64,000 nucleotides of DNA from Clostridium sp. chh4-2 (GCF_002899675.1 NZ_PKUU01000005.1:62001-126000); one strand, 5' to 3'. Positions 6,594 through 15,820 are shown, numbered from the stretch's first letter. The notes: generated from the sequence alone by a model not told the origin. Translations and numbers: made by a program.

Positions 6594-9112
6594 CCTCGCT
6601 CTTCCAACCTCTCACGGTTCAGCTTCCCATTTTCAAAATACCTCTCACCATCTTCTATACAATACAGTTCCCCCACCATATCGCTGTAATTCAAACCAGG
6701 ATTCCATTTCAGTTCATAGATAAAATAACTCAGCCAATGCCTGATTTCCGACAGTTTTACCTGTTTTTCCGCATATACCGTCGAGCGGTCTTGCAATAAA
6801 GCTTTATACTGATTCCATATGCAAAAACCGTCCAATTCCGTTCCGTCGTTCAGAACGATTACCCGGCATAAGACTAAAGAGACAGTCCACTTGTTTTCAT
6901 CAATCAGGCGCATCCGTTCTTCCACTTTGGGAAAATCCAGCCATTTTACACTGTTTTCAAAAAATGGGGCGATTCCTTCAGAGGAACTGCTCTCGTTTCT
7001 CATTTTCCTGAGAAGTTCCAGCACCCGCTCATAGTAAGCTGGGAAATCTTTTGTTACCAGCAATTCCCGCATTTGGGGATTGAGAAGCGTCAGTTCCGGG
7101 TCCAGCCTGTAATCATCCCTGTAAATCATTTCCGCCTGATCCATATGAAAGAAGAATACAAGCCCATGGCCTTCAAAAGAACGGTTGATCCGCCCTAAAA
7201 ACTGCTCTTCACTGTCCAATTTGGAAATATCTTTATAGCCCACGTCCATGCCAATGTCCACGCCGGCCTCAATCACCTGCGTAGCTACCAGAATCAGCTC
7301 CCGGACCATTTTCTGCCGGATTGGTTTTAAGATCAGCTCTCTTTCATATGCGGAATCATCTCCGGTGATCAGCTGAACCGGAACCGTGATCTGCTCACAT
7401 TGGCACAACATGTGATAAAACTTGTAAGCGGACTCTTTTTTTATAAATGTCACCAGTATCTTTTTCCCTTGTCCGCTCTGTTTAACCACATGACAAAGCA
7501 GGCGTTCCATGGTCATCCGTTCATTCATCAGCTCATAGGAGATCTGCACGCGGTCCCTGAACAGATGATGATTAAAATACTGCTGCCTGTTTTTAATCAA
7601 CCGGACAACACGGCAGGATTCTCCTCCCAAAACATCCAATCCCGGCAATGTTGCCGACATGATTATAATCTTCATTCCCATCAATGACGCACATTCTTTT
7701 AAAAAAATGATAATTTCCGCCCAAATTGAACTCCGATAACTCTGTATCTCATCCAATACCACCAAGCTGCCCGACAATTGCAAAAAGCCGAACAAATCCT
7801 CTCTTCTTTCCCCGAATAGCGTCCTGAAAAAGCTGACATGAGTGGATAAGATAAATGGATTATTTAAAAATTGTCGGTCCAGAAGCGCCTTTTCATAGTA
7901 ATGAGTGCTGTCCTCCTGCAAATCCCCTTTTCCTCTGATTGGGGTCAGCGAATTAATCACCGCAATCTGCTTCCAGGCCTCGTCCTGTCCAAATATATCC
8001 TGAAGTGATTTCAGATTCTGGTCAACCAATGTGTTGAATGGATAGATATAAAATATCTTCTTTGTATCTTTAAGAAGCTGAAAGCTTAAATTCATGGCAG
8101 TGTTGCTCTTTCCGCCTCCGGTTGGCTCTTCCAAAAAATAGATTTCTTCATCCGGATACTCCTTCAACTGCCTCTCCGCTTCCAAAAACATCCAGCTGCG
8201 CAGATCATTGATGGTTAAATCCTGGGATTTTAAATTTTTATGTTTCAAACTTTCAGCATTTTTGCGAATTTCTTTCACCAGCCCGCAGTTTTCATAGGAA
8301 TTCTGAAATACAGACGGATCAGACACCGTTCCGAATTCTTCCACCCTGGTTCCTGACATGAACTCTGTGGTGGCATAATAATCACACGCCATCAATGCGG
8401 AGGAAAGCAGTCTGATATAAAAATAGCAGTTAATGTCCTGAGCTCTGGTCATCACCTTTTTAGCGGCTTCGTACTCTTTGCATTCCCGTTTCCATAAATC
8501 TGGTTTCCGCATCTTCAATTGATCCAGACCGGCCGGCGGATCGGCAGCCAGAGAGGTGAGAAGCATTCTCATAACCGGCCCCCTAAACCGGTTCATATAT
8601 TCCGTCATAGACTGTAAATCGCTGTGATGCTTTGATATGACATAAGCATTTTCCCATAATACCGCTTTAAGCGCGCTCTGCTCTTTTGGCGCACAGGAAC
8701 TGTTTTCAATGAAAAAGAGATAGTAATCCAGATAAATGATAGAGGAAAGCATGGAATGCTCCCGGCCGGACAGTCCTGGAATCTCCCGGTCGGGGATCTT
8801 TTTGTTCTTCATGGCCAGTCTCTGAAACAACGGATTTACCTTTCCAATATCATGAAACGTTATCACCTGCGCAAACATTTCCGCAAAAATCCGGGCGGCT
8901 CCGTCCGATGCGCCGGGGCAGATGATTTCAAAAAAACGCAGGGCCGTTTTTAAAAGATTCTTTTCCTGATCTATTTTCAAAAAATACGCCTGGCATAATT
9001 CCAGGTGTTTTCCAAGTTCTTCCCGTTCTACCCGGCTCCCTTCTTCCCTCAGATGGGCATATAGAGGAACGTCAGGCTTTATAATGCGTTTCCAATCGAT
9101 AAACTTTGTCAT
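6578..9112 (-). CDS. cas3: Cas3 nuclease-helicase (type I-B)
   Basis: 844-residue effector that unwinds and degrades DNA bound by Cascade. Order: HD nuclease domain (FHDIGKVNPLF with His87-Asp88, His119 in EHSML, further His near 162), then SF2 helicase with TGGGKS (331-336), DEIQ box (454-457), SATLP (486-490), ATQVIEAGVDIG and FLGRINRS, then a C-terminal domain. Start ATG 9112 follows GGGAG. The last residues (after NGKLNRERLEER) are read across the junction into the cas1 remnant, so the natural tail was probably altered by the deletion, with little expected effect. It lies 130 bases downstream of cas5, separated by a terminator-like hairpin. Confidence 0.95.
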   Translation of the reverse strand: MTKFIDWKRIIKPDVPLYAHLREEGSRVEREELGKHLELCQAYFLKIDQEKNLLKTALRFFEIICPGASDGAARIFAEMFAQVITFHDIGKVNPLFQRLAMKNKKIPDREIPGLSGREHSMLSSIIYLDYYLFFIENSSCAPKEQSALKAVLWENAYVISKHHSDLQSMTEYMNRFRGPVMRMLLTSLAADPPAGLDQLKMRKPDLWKRECKEYEAAKKVMTRAQDINCYFYIRLLSSALMACDYYATTEFMSGTRVEEFGTVSDPSVFQNSYENCGLVKEIRKNAESLKHKNLKSQDLTINDLRSWMFLEAERQLKEYPDEEIYFLEEPTGGGKSNTAMNLSFQLLKDTKKIFYIYPFNTLVDQNLKSLQDIFGQDEAWKQIAVINSLTPIRGKGDLQEDSTHYYEKALLDRQFLNNPFILSTHVSFFRTLFGERREDLFGFLQLSGSLVVLDEIQSYRSSIWAEIIIFLKECASLMGMKIIIMSATLPGLDVLGGESCRVVRLIKNRQQYFNHHLFRDRVQISYELMNERMTMERLLCHVVKQSGQGKKILVTFIKKESAYKFYHMLCQCEQITVPVQLITGDDSAYERELILKPIRQKMVRELILVATQVIEAGVDIGMDVGYKDISKLDSEEQFLGRINRSFEGHGLVFFFHMDQAEMIYRDDYRLDPELTLLNPQMRELLVTKDFPAYYERVLELLRKMRNESSSSEGIAPFFENSVKWLDFPKVEERMRLIDENKWTVSLVLCRVIVLNDGTELDGFCIWNQYKALLQDRSTVYAEKQVKLSEIRHWLSYFIYELKWNPGLNYSDMVGELYCIEDGERYFENGKLNRERLEERGADSH

Positions 9113-9132
9113 CTTTTTTCTCCCAAATAAAA

Positions 9133-9176
9133 TGCACCGTAAAATATAGGTTTCAATCCCAACATTTTACGATGCA
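9133..9176 (-). terminator. terminator-like hairpin between cas5 and cas3
   Basis: Minus-strand stem of 13 pairs with one G-U (arms 9176-9164 and 9145-9133), an 18-base loop and a following TTTTATTT, ending about 15 bases before the cas3 start. It would reduce but probably not abolish read-through, giving less Cas3 than Cascade subunits. The loop contains GGGATTGAAAC, which resembles the 3' end of many other CRISPR repeats. Confidence 0.6.
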
Positions 9177-9242
9177 CCTCCATATCTATGAGTACAAATC
9201 CGATCGCTGACCCGGTCTTACCAGCAGACTGCTAAATTCCGG

Positions 9243-9947
9243 TCAGAAAAACATGAGCCGGTATTCGTTGTCTCTGTAAACAGGTTCCTCGCACCGTTTC
9301 ACCCAGGCATCGGTCAGTATCATCTTCTCAGTCTCATATAAATTTGTAGTTTCTTTTAACTTTACAGGCAGATATTCCGTATACTTAAATGTCATTTTAC
9401 CAAAGTCAAATTCTGCCATAGATTCCGGAATCAGACTGCTGACCGGTCCGCCAATGGGGCTCTCCGGCTCCGCTGTAATGATTTCGGCCTCCAAAAGGTC
9501 AGCCGGATGGTCATTTTTTCCCAGATAAGGCATATAAACGCAGTGATGGGCCATGACGGCGTCTGCCAGCCTTCTGCTCTCTTCATCCTGAATCAGCACA
9601 TAGACCTGCCACTCCGGATTCTCAAGCCACTGTTCTTTTACAATCAGGTTGCCTCCCGTCTCCTGTGAAGCGTAACCCACAGAATTGTTAAACGTCTGGA
9701 CTTTCTTCTCGAAACAGCCATATTCGGCAGCCGGCACTACGGCAGCCTTTAAGTCCTTCAGCTTCTCATAAAACTCCGGGTAAACTTCCTGTTGGGCGTT
9801 ATACCCCTGATATCCGAGAATTGCGCCAAAAAGGCCAAGCAGAGCCACTCTGTGAATATTTCCATAAGTGAAATAATAATATGTGTTTACTTCAGGATTT
9901 TTAAAAAAGGCGGTCTTTCCTTTCAGCCTGAATTTTAAAATCTCCAT
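9243..9947 (-). CDS. cas5b: Cas5 (type I-B Cascade subunit)
   Basis: 234-residue RAMP protein that caps the 5' handle of crRNA in Cascade. The N-terminus (EILKFRLKGKTAFFKNPEVN, then YGNIHRVALLGLFGAILGY) is the typical Cas5 strand-helix start with the glycine-rich segment. Starts at ATG 9947, with only one base after the cas7 stop, so translation is probably coupled. Length normal for Cas5h/Cas5b. Confidence 0.93.
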   Translation of the reverse strand: MEILKFRLKGKTAFFKNPEVNTYYYFTYGNIHRVALLGLFGAILGYQGYNAQQEVYPEFYEKLKDLKAAVVPAAEYGCFEKKVQTFNNSVGYASQETGGNLIVKEQWLENPEWQVYVLIQDEESRRLADAVMAHHCVYMPYLGKNDHPADLLEAEIITAEPESPIGGPVSSLIPESMAEFDFGKMTFKYTEYLPVKLKETTNLYETEKMILTDAWVKRCEEPVYRDNEYRLMFF

Positions 9948-9948
9948 A

Positions 9949-10893
9949 TCACACCTCTTTCTGGGTTATGATATTGTAAAAACGGGCATTTTTCAAATCG
10001 GCTTCAATCGTTGTGGTATATGGGTTATAGTAAACTTCTACGGAACGGATGCGGGAAGCCACATCATTTAAGAAAGAGCCGCAGGTCAATGTGATGGTAT
10101 TCTTGGGTTCTCCTTTTGTAAAGTTGATATATTCCGAAAGGTTGGGCAGATACAAATCCTCCTCCGTTTCCACAAAAAGGGCGAATTCATTTTCACAGCC
10201 GGCTTTGGCATTGGTAGAATATGCGGTTGCAGCCACAAGAGAAGTCTGTTTGAAATTCTGGTAATCCTCTTCTGTATAACCTTCTGTTACCTCCATTTTC
10301 ACAAATTCCTTATAAGCCAGCGGATTGATCACAAATGGATAAAAATAATGGGCTTCATTGCTTACAATCTTGGTTCCCAACGTGGAATTTTTCGCTTCTC
10401 CCGTATCTTCAGTCGCCTTGGTGGCATCGCGGAATGGGGAAAGTATGGGCTGTTCCTGAGGGTCTGTTCCATCGTATTTATTAAAGCCTTGTCCAAATTG
10501 AACCGCTCCTGTAATCGATATATTATTGCCCGCCTCTGCAAATGTAGCTCCGAAATTTTTTATATCGACCGCCTGGAACAGATTTTTTAAAATGGCCTGG
10601 CTGTCCTTGCATTTTTTTAAATCCTCTACTCCAAAGACCTGTTCATAGCGCTCTTTTAAGCTTCTAGGAATGAGGGATACCTCTCCTTTTTTGCCATTCT
10701 CCAGCCTCATTGATTTTATATAAATAACAGGCTTTCCTTCGTTGTCCCACATCTTTTTCATCGGATATTTCAGTGCTTTATCGCTCCCATATGTCATCCC
10801 GTCCGACGTAGTTTTGGGAAATCCGGAAAAATCGGCATTCCAATTGGCCATAATTGAAGAAATTCCTAATACACCATATACTCGTTTATTCAT
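9949..10893 (-). CDS. cas7b: Cas7 backbone protein (Csh2-type, I-B)
   Basis: 314-residue RAMP protein forming the crRNA-binding filament of Cascade. Starts MNKRVYGVLGISSIMANWNA; the central block FGATFAEAGNNISITGAVQFG and the later HYFYPFVINPLAY match the Cas7/Csh2 (DevR-like) family. Lies 31 bases downstream of cas8b and directly upstream of cas5, the standard I-B order. Confidence 0.94.
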   Translation of the reverse strand: MNKRVYGVLGISSIMANWNADFSGFPKTTSDGMTYGSDKALKYPMKKMWDNEGKPVIYIKSMRLENGKKGEVSLIPRSLKERYEQVFGVEDLKKCKDSQAILKNLFQAVDIKNFGATFAEAGNNISITGAVQFGQGFNKYDGTDPQEQPILSPFRDATKATEDTGEAKNSTLGTKIVSNEAHYFYPFVINPLAYKEFVKMEVTEGYTEEDYQNFKQTSLVAATAYSTNAKAGCENEFALFVETEEDLYLPNLSEYINFTKGEPKNTITLTCGSFLNDVASRIRSVEVYYNPYTTTIEADLKNARFYNIITQKEV

Positions 10894-10924
10894 TTACAGT
10901 TCCCTCACTTTCCTGATTATCACC

Positions 10925-12685
10925 CTAGTTTTTCTTTTCATAGATTAGAGAAGTGGAGGCAAAACCGGCGGCAATCATTTCCCTGTCTAATTTGGATTTT
11001 TCATCGGGACGGTAGGTCATGATATGGCTGAATAACTGCTCGCCTCTTCCCGGCGCTAAATGTGGAATTGCATAATTATACTTCTTATATAATCTCAACA
11101 GCTTCTGCCTTACATCGGCATGATCCTTTGCGTCCAAAAACGGATTGACAAAAGACGCAGGCCTGTTATTCGCCTTACTTCTGGAGGACAGATAAGATAC
11201 AATCTGTCCCACCGCAAATCCGTATTCCTCTTCTGAGCTAAACATCCAGTCTTCCTTAGAATTAATATGATTTCTAAGACATTTTTTAATATCTTCCATA
11301 CGAAGTTCCATCCTCCTGTCCTGCCCGTGCAGATAATCCTGTAAAGACCATTTCAGATTAAACTGGCGCTGGGCCAGCAGCATCCTTCCGCTCCTGATTG
11401 AATTAAAAATCACTTCCAACAGAGCTTTGTCAAAGAGCCCTTCCGCCACGTCCCATCTGTTCAAATAAAACCATAAGATAAAACGGTCTCTGGTTTCCAG
11501 AATAATCCGCTTCAAATTGCCGTCCCCGGCCGGTATATCTTTCGCTTCCGTATATAAATTATTGGTCAATCTGCCCTCGAAAAAGGTCTGATCAACCGCA
11601 TGTCTGATTTCCCATAATTTCTCATAATAAATGTTGTAAGACAATTCAAATTTTTCCAGCGTGCTTTCCTGTATCCCGATGCTGTTGCGAAGACAGAAAG
11701 GAGCATTCAGAAACGGATTATAATTTACAACGGCACTTCCATAGATGATCTCAACCTCTTTCCCCTTTCTGAGCCTGAGATAATATCCGGTTTCAAGTTC
11801 CTGAGGCGCTTCCCGGTTGCTGTACCCGCAAATGGTCTGGTTTTCAAAGTCCACATATACGTTAACCTGGCCCTTTGCCGCCATTCCAAGCAGATAATCA
11901 AACAGCTTGGCCTGCGATATGGCGCGCTCCTTCCTAACGAGACACGGCACGCTCACTTTTCTCGTCAGGCTGCCCAGATATGGTTTTTTGGCATTCATGC
12001 CCATATTGTCATTTGGCAGGCCTACAATCACTCCGTCTTCACGTTCATTAAAATCATTATTATTGTAGATATTGGGGATCAAATAGCGTAAATATTCTTT
12101 TTCATAATACTTTCCGGTCCGTTCTTCATCGGGAAATACAAAAAACAGCTTCAAATACTCTTTCTTTCCCCAATCAATTCCTTCCCAGATATCGGGCATG
12201 CGTATGTAGGAGCTGATTCGTTCCAATATCTCCTGATCCGGTTCCCCGATTTCCTCCAGAACGGATTCATATAAAGCCTTGGCCTTCGGTCTTTTGTATT
12301 TTTCTCTCGGATTTTTCAAGATATGATAGTATCCGTCCAATATCTCCGCCGTCAGTTTCCCTTCCTTTACACTGTCCTTTTTAGCGGCAAATGAAAGATA
12401 ATTGTTGGAGTGTATGATCTTGGAAGGATCGATTGGCTTATTCATCTCCAAAAGCTTGCTGTAATAGTCTAAGGTCTTTACCTGCCAATAATCCGCATTG
12501 GCGCTTCCTTCCACGATACCGGTCTTTTTATCATAATGAATATCAATTGTCCTTTTGATGCGGTACCCGTCTTCCGTCAGCTCAACCAACCGATACGTCC
12601 CATCTTTGGGCACATAGGCATCCAAAAGCAGCCTGGGTTCCTTTTCCAGCATCGTTTCAAAGACTTCCAGTGTTTCCTGAATCAC
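10925..12685 (-). CDS. cas8b: Cas8b large subunit (Csh1-type)
   Basis: 586-residue large Cascade subunit responsible for PAM recognition and R-loop stabilisation. It lacks simple motifs but has the position, length and composition of type I-B Csh1/TM1802-type proteins, including YIRMPDIWEG, YLKLFFVFPDEE and a helical C-terminus with many basic residues. The start is a GTG at 12685, supported by a perfect GGAGGTGAT site. Begins 15 bases after the cas6 stop. Family assignment rests on context plus overall resemblance, as Cas8 proteins diverge strongly. Confidence 0.88.
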   Translation of the reverse strand: MIQETLEVFETMLEKEPRLLLDAYVPKDGTYRLVELTEDGYRIKRTIDIHYDKKTGIVEGSANADYWQVKTLDYYSKLLEMNKPIDPSKIIHSNNYLSFAAKKDSVKEGKLTAEILDGYYHILKNPREKYKRPKAKALYESVLEEIGEPDQEILERISSYIRMPDIWEGIDWGKKEYLKLFFVFPDEERTGKYYEKEYLRYLIPNIYNNNDFNEREDGVIVGLPNDNMGMNAKKPYLGSLTRKVSVPCLVRKERAISQAKLFDYLLGMAAKGQVNVYVDFENQTICGYSNREAPQELETGYYLRLRKGKEVEIIYGSAVVNYNPFLNAPFCLRNSIGIQESTLEKFELSYNIYYEKLWEIRHAVDQTFFEGRLTNNLYTEAKDIPAGDGNLKRIILETRDRFILWFYLNRWDVAEGLFDKALLEVIFNSIRSGRMLLAQRQFNLKWSLQDYLHGQDRRMELRMEDIKKCLRNHINSKEDWMFSSEEEYGFAVGQIVSYLSSRSKANNRPASFVNPFLDAKDHADVRQKLLRLYKKYNYAIPHLAPGRGEQLFSHIMTYRPDEKSKLDREMIAAGFASTSLIYEKKN

Positions 12686-12700
12686 CTGATCACCTCCAAT

Positions 12701-13393
12701 TTATAAAAAGCGGTAATTTACAAATCCCGCGCCCCGGCTGTTGTTCTCTCCCAGCCCGGTTCCCAGCGACATATACAACAGTTCCTGAGCGGCAGGGTGA
12801 TTGGATGCAGTCAGATTGACCTTATCCCCCAGCAGATGAATGCCCTTATACGGCACTTTAACCGGCTTGGTGTTTTTGAACACGATCAGGTTGTACAGCT
12901 CAAAATCTTCGTCTATCTTACTGTTAGTCAATTGATTATATTTCTTTATCAAATTGACCTTTATACGATTTTCAAATTCCGGAAGGCTCATATGCTGTCT
13001 CCAATATCCGTCTTCCGTTTTGATTATGACAGGAGTCAGGGAATAGATTCTCTCGATTATTTTTTTAGGAATGATCTTTAATTCACCATTTAATCCCAGC
13101 ATCTCCTCTGATCTGTGACATGGAAGCGTTTGGGAGAAATATTCTGCCAATTCCTGACGGACAGTCCGTATCCTGACAGAATATATCTTCCCCGCCTGAT
13201 AATGTCCGCTTTCTTCACATGGATAGAAAAGGTCAAATGAATAATATTTATATTCATTTTTTTCGTGGAAGCGTAAAAATTCTTCATCTTTGGCAAATGC
13301 ACTGTCTATGAAATAGCTGACTGCTTCTGCCGCTTTGGTATAAGCGACTGGTTTTAGAAGGCGGAAATGAAAGCGGTATTCAAATACCAGCAT
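12701..13393 (-). CDS. cas6: Cas6 crRNA-processing endoribonuclease
   Basis: 230-residue RAMP-fold ribonuclease that cuts pre-crRNA within repeats. Evidence: the glycine-rich loop near the C-terminus (MSLGTGLGENNSRGAGFVNY), the hallmark of Cas6, and the PVIIKTEDGYW segment. A conserved His candidate occurs near the N-terminal third, though catalytic residues vary in this family. First gene of the Cascade operon proper, 63 bases after the adenosine-deaminase-like gene; no terminator is visible between them. Strong GGAGGAG site. Confidence 0.93.
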   Translation of the reverse strand: MLVFEYRFHFRLLKPVAYTKAAEAVSYFIDSAFAKDEEFLRFHEKNEYKYYSFDLFYPCEESGHYQAGKIYSVRIRTVRQELAEYFSQTLPCHRSEEMLGLNGELKIIPKKIIERIYSLTPVIIKTEDGYWRQHMSLPEFENRIKVNLIKKYNQLTNSKIDEDFELYNLIVFKNTKPVKVPYKGIHLLGDKVNLTASNHPAAQELLYMSLGTGLGENNSRGAGFVNYRFL

Positions 13394-13456
13394 GGCGGAC
13401 TCCTCCTTTCTTGGTATTTTTATTGATTTTATATACGAATATCTTTTTTAAACTGC

Positions 13457-14413
13457 TTATAAGCGCTGCAATCCATTTACTCGAATTGCGTCAAGTTCTT
13501 CAGCCTTTAACGTACCGCTTTCAAATAACCTGCTGTATTCTTTAGATACATCGCTATCAAAAATCAATACATCATCTGAATTAATCGTAACGTCCACACC
13601 AGAGCGGAATAATTTCTGAATCGGATGATCTTTCATTTCTTTCACTCTTCCGAGTTTTATATTACTTGTAGGAGTAATGTTAAGACGTATATGGTTCTTT
13701 ACCAAATACTCCGTAACACGGTTCGAATCTGCGGCTGCAATTCCATGCTGTACTTCATCAAGCTCTAATAATTCGACTCCTTTATAAATATCATCCGCCG
13801 TTCCCCATTCTCCGATATGGGCCTTTAGGCGCAAACCATTTGCCTTGGCTAATTTGTAAATCGGAATAAAATTTTCTATTGGCTGTGCAAATTCATCACC
13901 GTACAGATCAATTGAATAAAACGGAGCCACTCCCCAAAAAGGTTCCAGACATTTCATCAGATAATCAATCGAACAATGCCTTGATAGTCCAATTTGCAGA
14001 CGGAGTTCTGTCTCTGGTGCAATTTTTTTATTAGCAGCAGTAAATGCATCGATCAATTCATTAATATTATTATTAAAATATTCGCCTAATCCCCAAACAT
14101 CTTCCCCAATTTCCAGGACTTTGATTCCATCATTTTTTGCTTGGACAAAAGTAGCTTCAATTAATAGTTTCCGCATCTCTTTACTGTCAAATTTAGTGCC
14201 TAAATAAGTGTTATTCCAATCATGCATATCCTGCATTGATGACAAAATGCCCTTAAACGCAGGAATATCGCAGCCAGTAACATCTTTAATATATTGACGG
14301 TCGCCGCCTAATACAAAATGATTATGCAGATCACTTTTTGGTGTTTGTCTAATCGTGTCTGTATCGTGGGCTTTTAGGGCATTAATAAATTTGTGAGAGT
14401 ATAGATCTTTCAT
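13457..14413 (-). CDS. adenosine-deaminase-family metallohydrolase in the CRISPR locus
   Basis: 318-residue amidohydrolase-fold protein of the adenosine/AMP deaminase family. All metal and catalytic positions are present: HxH (His30, His32 in KSDLHNHF), KAHIGEWG (His199, Glu202; the HAGE motif), VQHG (His223; the xxGHG position) and NSDD (Asp280, Asp281), plus NITPTSN. It should therefore be an active purine-nucleoside or nucleotide deaminase, substrate unknown. Start ATG 14413 has AGGAG 4 bases upstream. No CARF or other sensor domain is fused. It sits between CRISPR array 2 and cas6, on the cas strand with a 63-base gap and no terminator, so co-transcription with cas genes is plausible. It could also be a housekeeping deaminase trapped by rearrangement. 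Confidence 0.88.
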   Translation of the reverse strand: MKDLYSHKFINALKAHDTDTIRQTPKSDLHNHFVLGGDRQYIKDVTGCDIPAFKGILSSMQDMHDWNNTYLGTKFDSKEMRKLLIEATFVQAKNDGIKVLEIGEDVWGLGEYFNNNINELIDAFTAANKKIAPETELRLQIGLSRHCSIDYLMKCLEPFWGVAPFYSIDLYGDEFAQPIENFIPIYKLAKANGLRLKAHIGEWGTADDIYKGVELLELDEVQHGIAAADSNRVTEYLVKNHIRLNITPTSNIKLGRVKEMKDHPIQKLFRSGVDVTINSDDVLIFDSDVSKEYSRLFESGTLKAEELDAIRVNGLQRL

Positions 14414-14429
14414 ATGTCTCCTATTCAAA

Positions 14430-14459
14430 ATTATATATAATTCTTTTTACATTAAACAA
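14430..14459 (-). promoter_or_regulatory. promoter of the deaminase (and possibly cas) operon
   Basis: Minus-strand TTGTTT (14459-14454) and TATAAT (14435-14430) with an 18-base spacer, just upstream of the ribosome binding site of the deaminase gene. Confidence 0.5.
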
Positions 14460-14833
14460 TTTCGAGTTGCGTTTGTAATATATAGTAAATACTTTTGGAA
14501 TCCTAAATATTATTTAAGATATACCTTTGTAAAAATGTTTTTAGAAGCAAAACATCTACAAACAAGAAATATTGCTTGCGCTTATTTTTTTCATGGCGGA
14601 TATAGTAATCATAGTCGTTATTTCGACTAATAAATTTGCTATATCTTCTTATTTCTCTTTATAACTTTTCAGGGTGTATAGATGCCAAAAAAGAGGTAAC
14701 TAGTGTTTTGACTTTGTTAATATGGAAATCCTATGAATCTATGGTAACTCTGTACTCATGCGACTTTTCACCATTTTGCACCTTATTACTCGCTATAATA
14801 ATTCTATTATTTTTAATTTTGAGTGTATGGTTT
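14460..14833. other. AT-rich interval between deaminase gene and array 2
   Basis: 374 bases without a convincing gene. It holds an imperfect inverted repeat at 14526-14567 whose halves (ATGTTTTTA and AAAACATCT) resemble pieces of the CRISPR repeat. A T-rich plus-strand open frame at 14636-14896 encodes only a low-complexity hydrophobic peptide and runs into the first repeat. Confidence 0.5.
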
Positions 14834-15646
14834 GGCATTAAACATCTTATGTTACTATTCAACAAACTACCATCGAAATTAAGCCTTCCACTCTAATATT
14901 TAAAAACATCTTATGTTACTATTCAACGCAATTGTAGATCAGAAGGATTGTAAAGCGATATAATTTAAAAACATCTTATGTTACTATTCAACCTATCATC
15001 ATTGATCCGATCTATAAGGTCATCACCGGATTTAAAAACATCTTATGTTACTATTCAACCAGCAAAACTGTTACCTCACAGTGCGTTGTAACATAATTTA
15101 AAAACATCTTATGTTACTATTCAACGGCATCATTACATGTATTCCGGCCCGCATTTCCCAATTTAAAAACATCTTATGTTACTATTCAACAGTATGTGAA
15201 GATTGCAAAAAAGATGGATATCTATTTAAAAACATCTTATGTTACTATTCAACCAAACGCCAGATTTCGGTTTTGAAGCTTAGAAAACATTTAAAAACAT
15301 CTTATGTTACTATTCAACCGGAACTCCGGGCGCAAGCCAGTTCCTTAAATTTAGATTTAAAAACATCTTATGTTACTATTCAACGGAACAAAGATGGTAA
15401 GCGGAGTGCTTGCTGAAGCATTTAAAAACATCTCATGTTACTATTCAACCCCGAGGCCGCCTTACAAGTGTAGTGTTTATTCAGGATTTAAAAACATCTC
15501 ATGTTACTATTCAACGGAGAACGGGTCTTTATGAATCCGCCATATGGATAATTTAAAAACATCTCATGTTACTATTCAACCTGCCATGAGAGACACAATG
15601 AACCGGCTATTAACCAATTTAAAAACATCTCATGTTACTATTCAAC
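14834..15646 (-). CRISPR. CRISPR array 2 (13 repeats)
   Basis: A-type 30-base repeats start at 14834 (degenerate first 8 bases), 14898, 14963, 15030, 15096, 15161, 15224, 15289, 15355, 15420, 15486, 15551 and 15617; spacers are 33-37 bases. The four right-most repeats share a C for T change (CTCATG for CTTATG), so the array shows a repeat variant that arose at the leader end and was copied during later acquisitions. Leader-type sequence follows on the right, the degenerate repeat is on the left, so transcription is on the minus strand towards the deaminase gene. Confidence 0.98.
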
Positions 15647-15820
15647 CCACGTTTTTACGTCACTTTTCTCCTATCCCCCCTAAAACCCCGCATATTTTCT
15701 ACATTCTTTCCATTTTTCCCAACCACTCCACTTATTTTCACCTCTTACAGAAAACTGCTATTTTCCCAGATAAAATAAGGCTTTCCGCTATATAGACTTC
15801 TCTGCCACTTGGTAAATAAT
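15647..15820 (-). promoter_or_regulatory. leader of CRISPR array 2
   Basis: Starts CCACGTTTTTACGTC right after the last repeat, matching CCACGCTTTTACGTC of array 1, and continues with the same conserved blocks as the array 1 leader up to TTGGTAAATAATTT. Confidence 0.7.

Noticed and set aside
9150..9165. GGGATTGAAAC in the cas5-cas3 gap as a CRISPR repeat of another type
   Set aside because: Only ~11 bases match a general repeat ending, with no second copy or spacer; kept only as a remark on the hairpin loop.
14636..14896. 86-codon hydrophobic open frame on the plus strand left of array 2
   Set aside because: T-rich DNA gives Leu/Ile/Phe runs by composition; no ribosome binding site, and the frame runs into the first CRISPR repeat.
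15111..15416. Open frame running through CRISPR array 2 with repeated peptide KTSYVTIQ
   Set aside because: The repeated peptide is just the translated CRISPR repeat; spacer lengths happen to keep the frame open.
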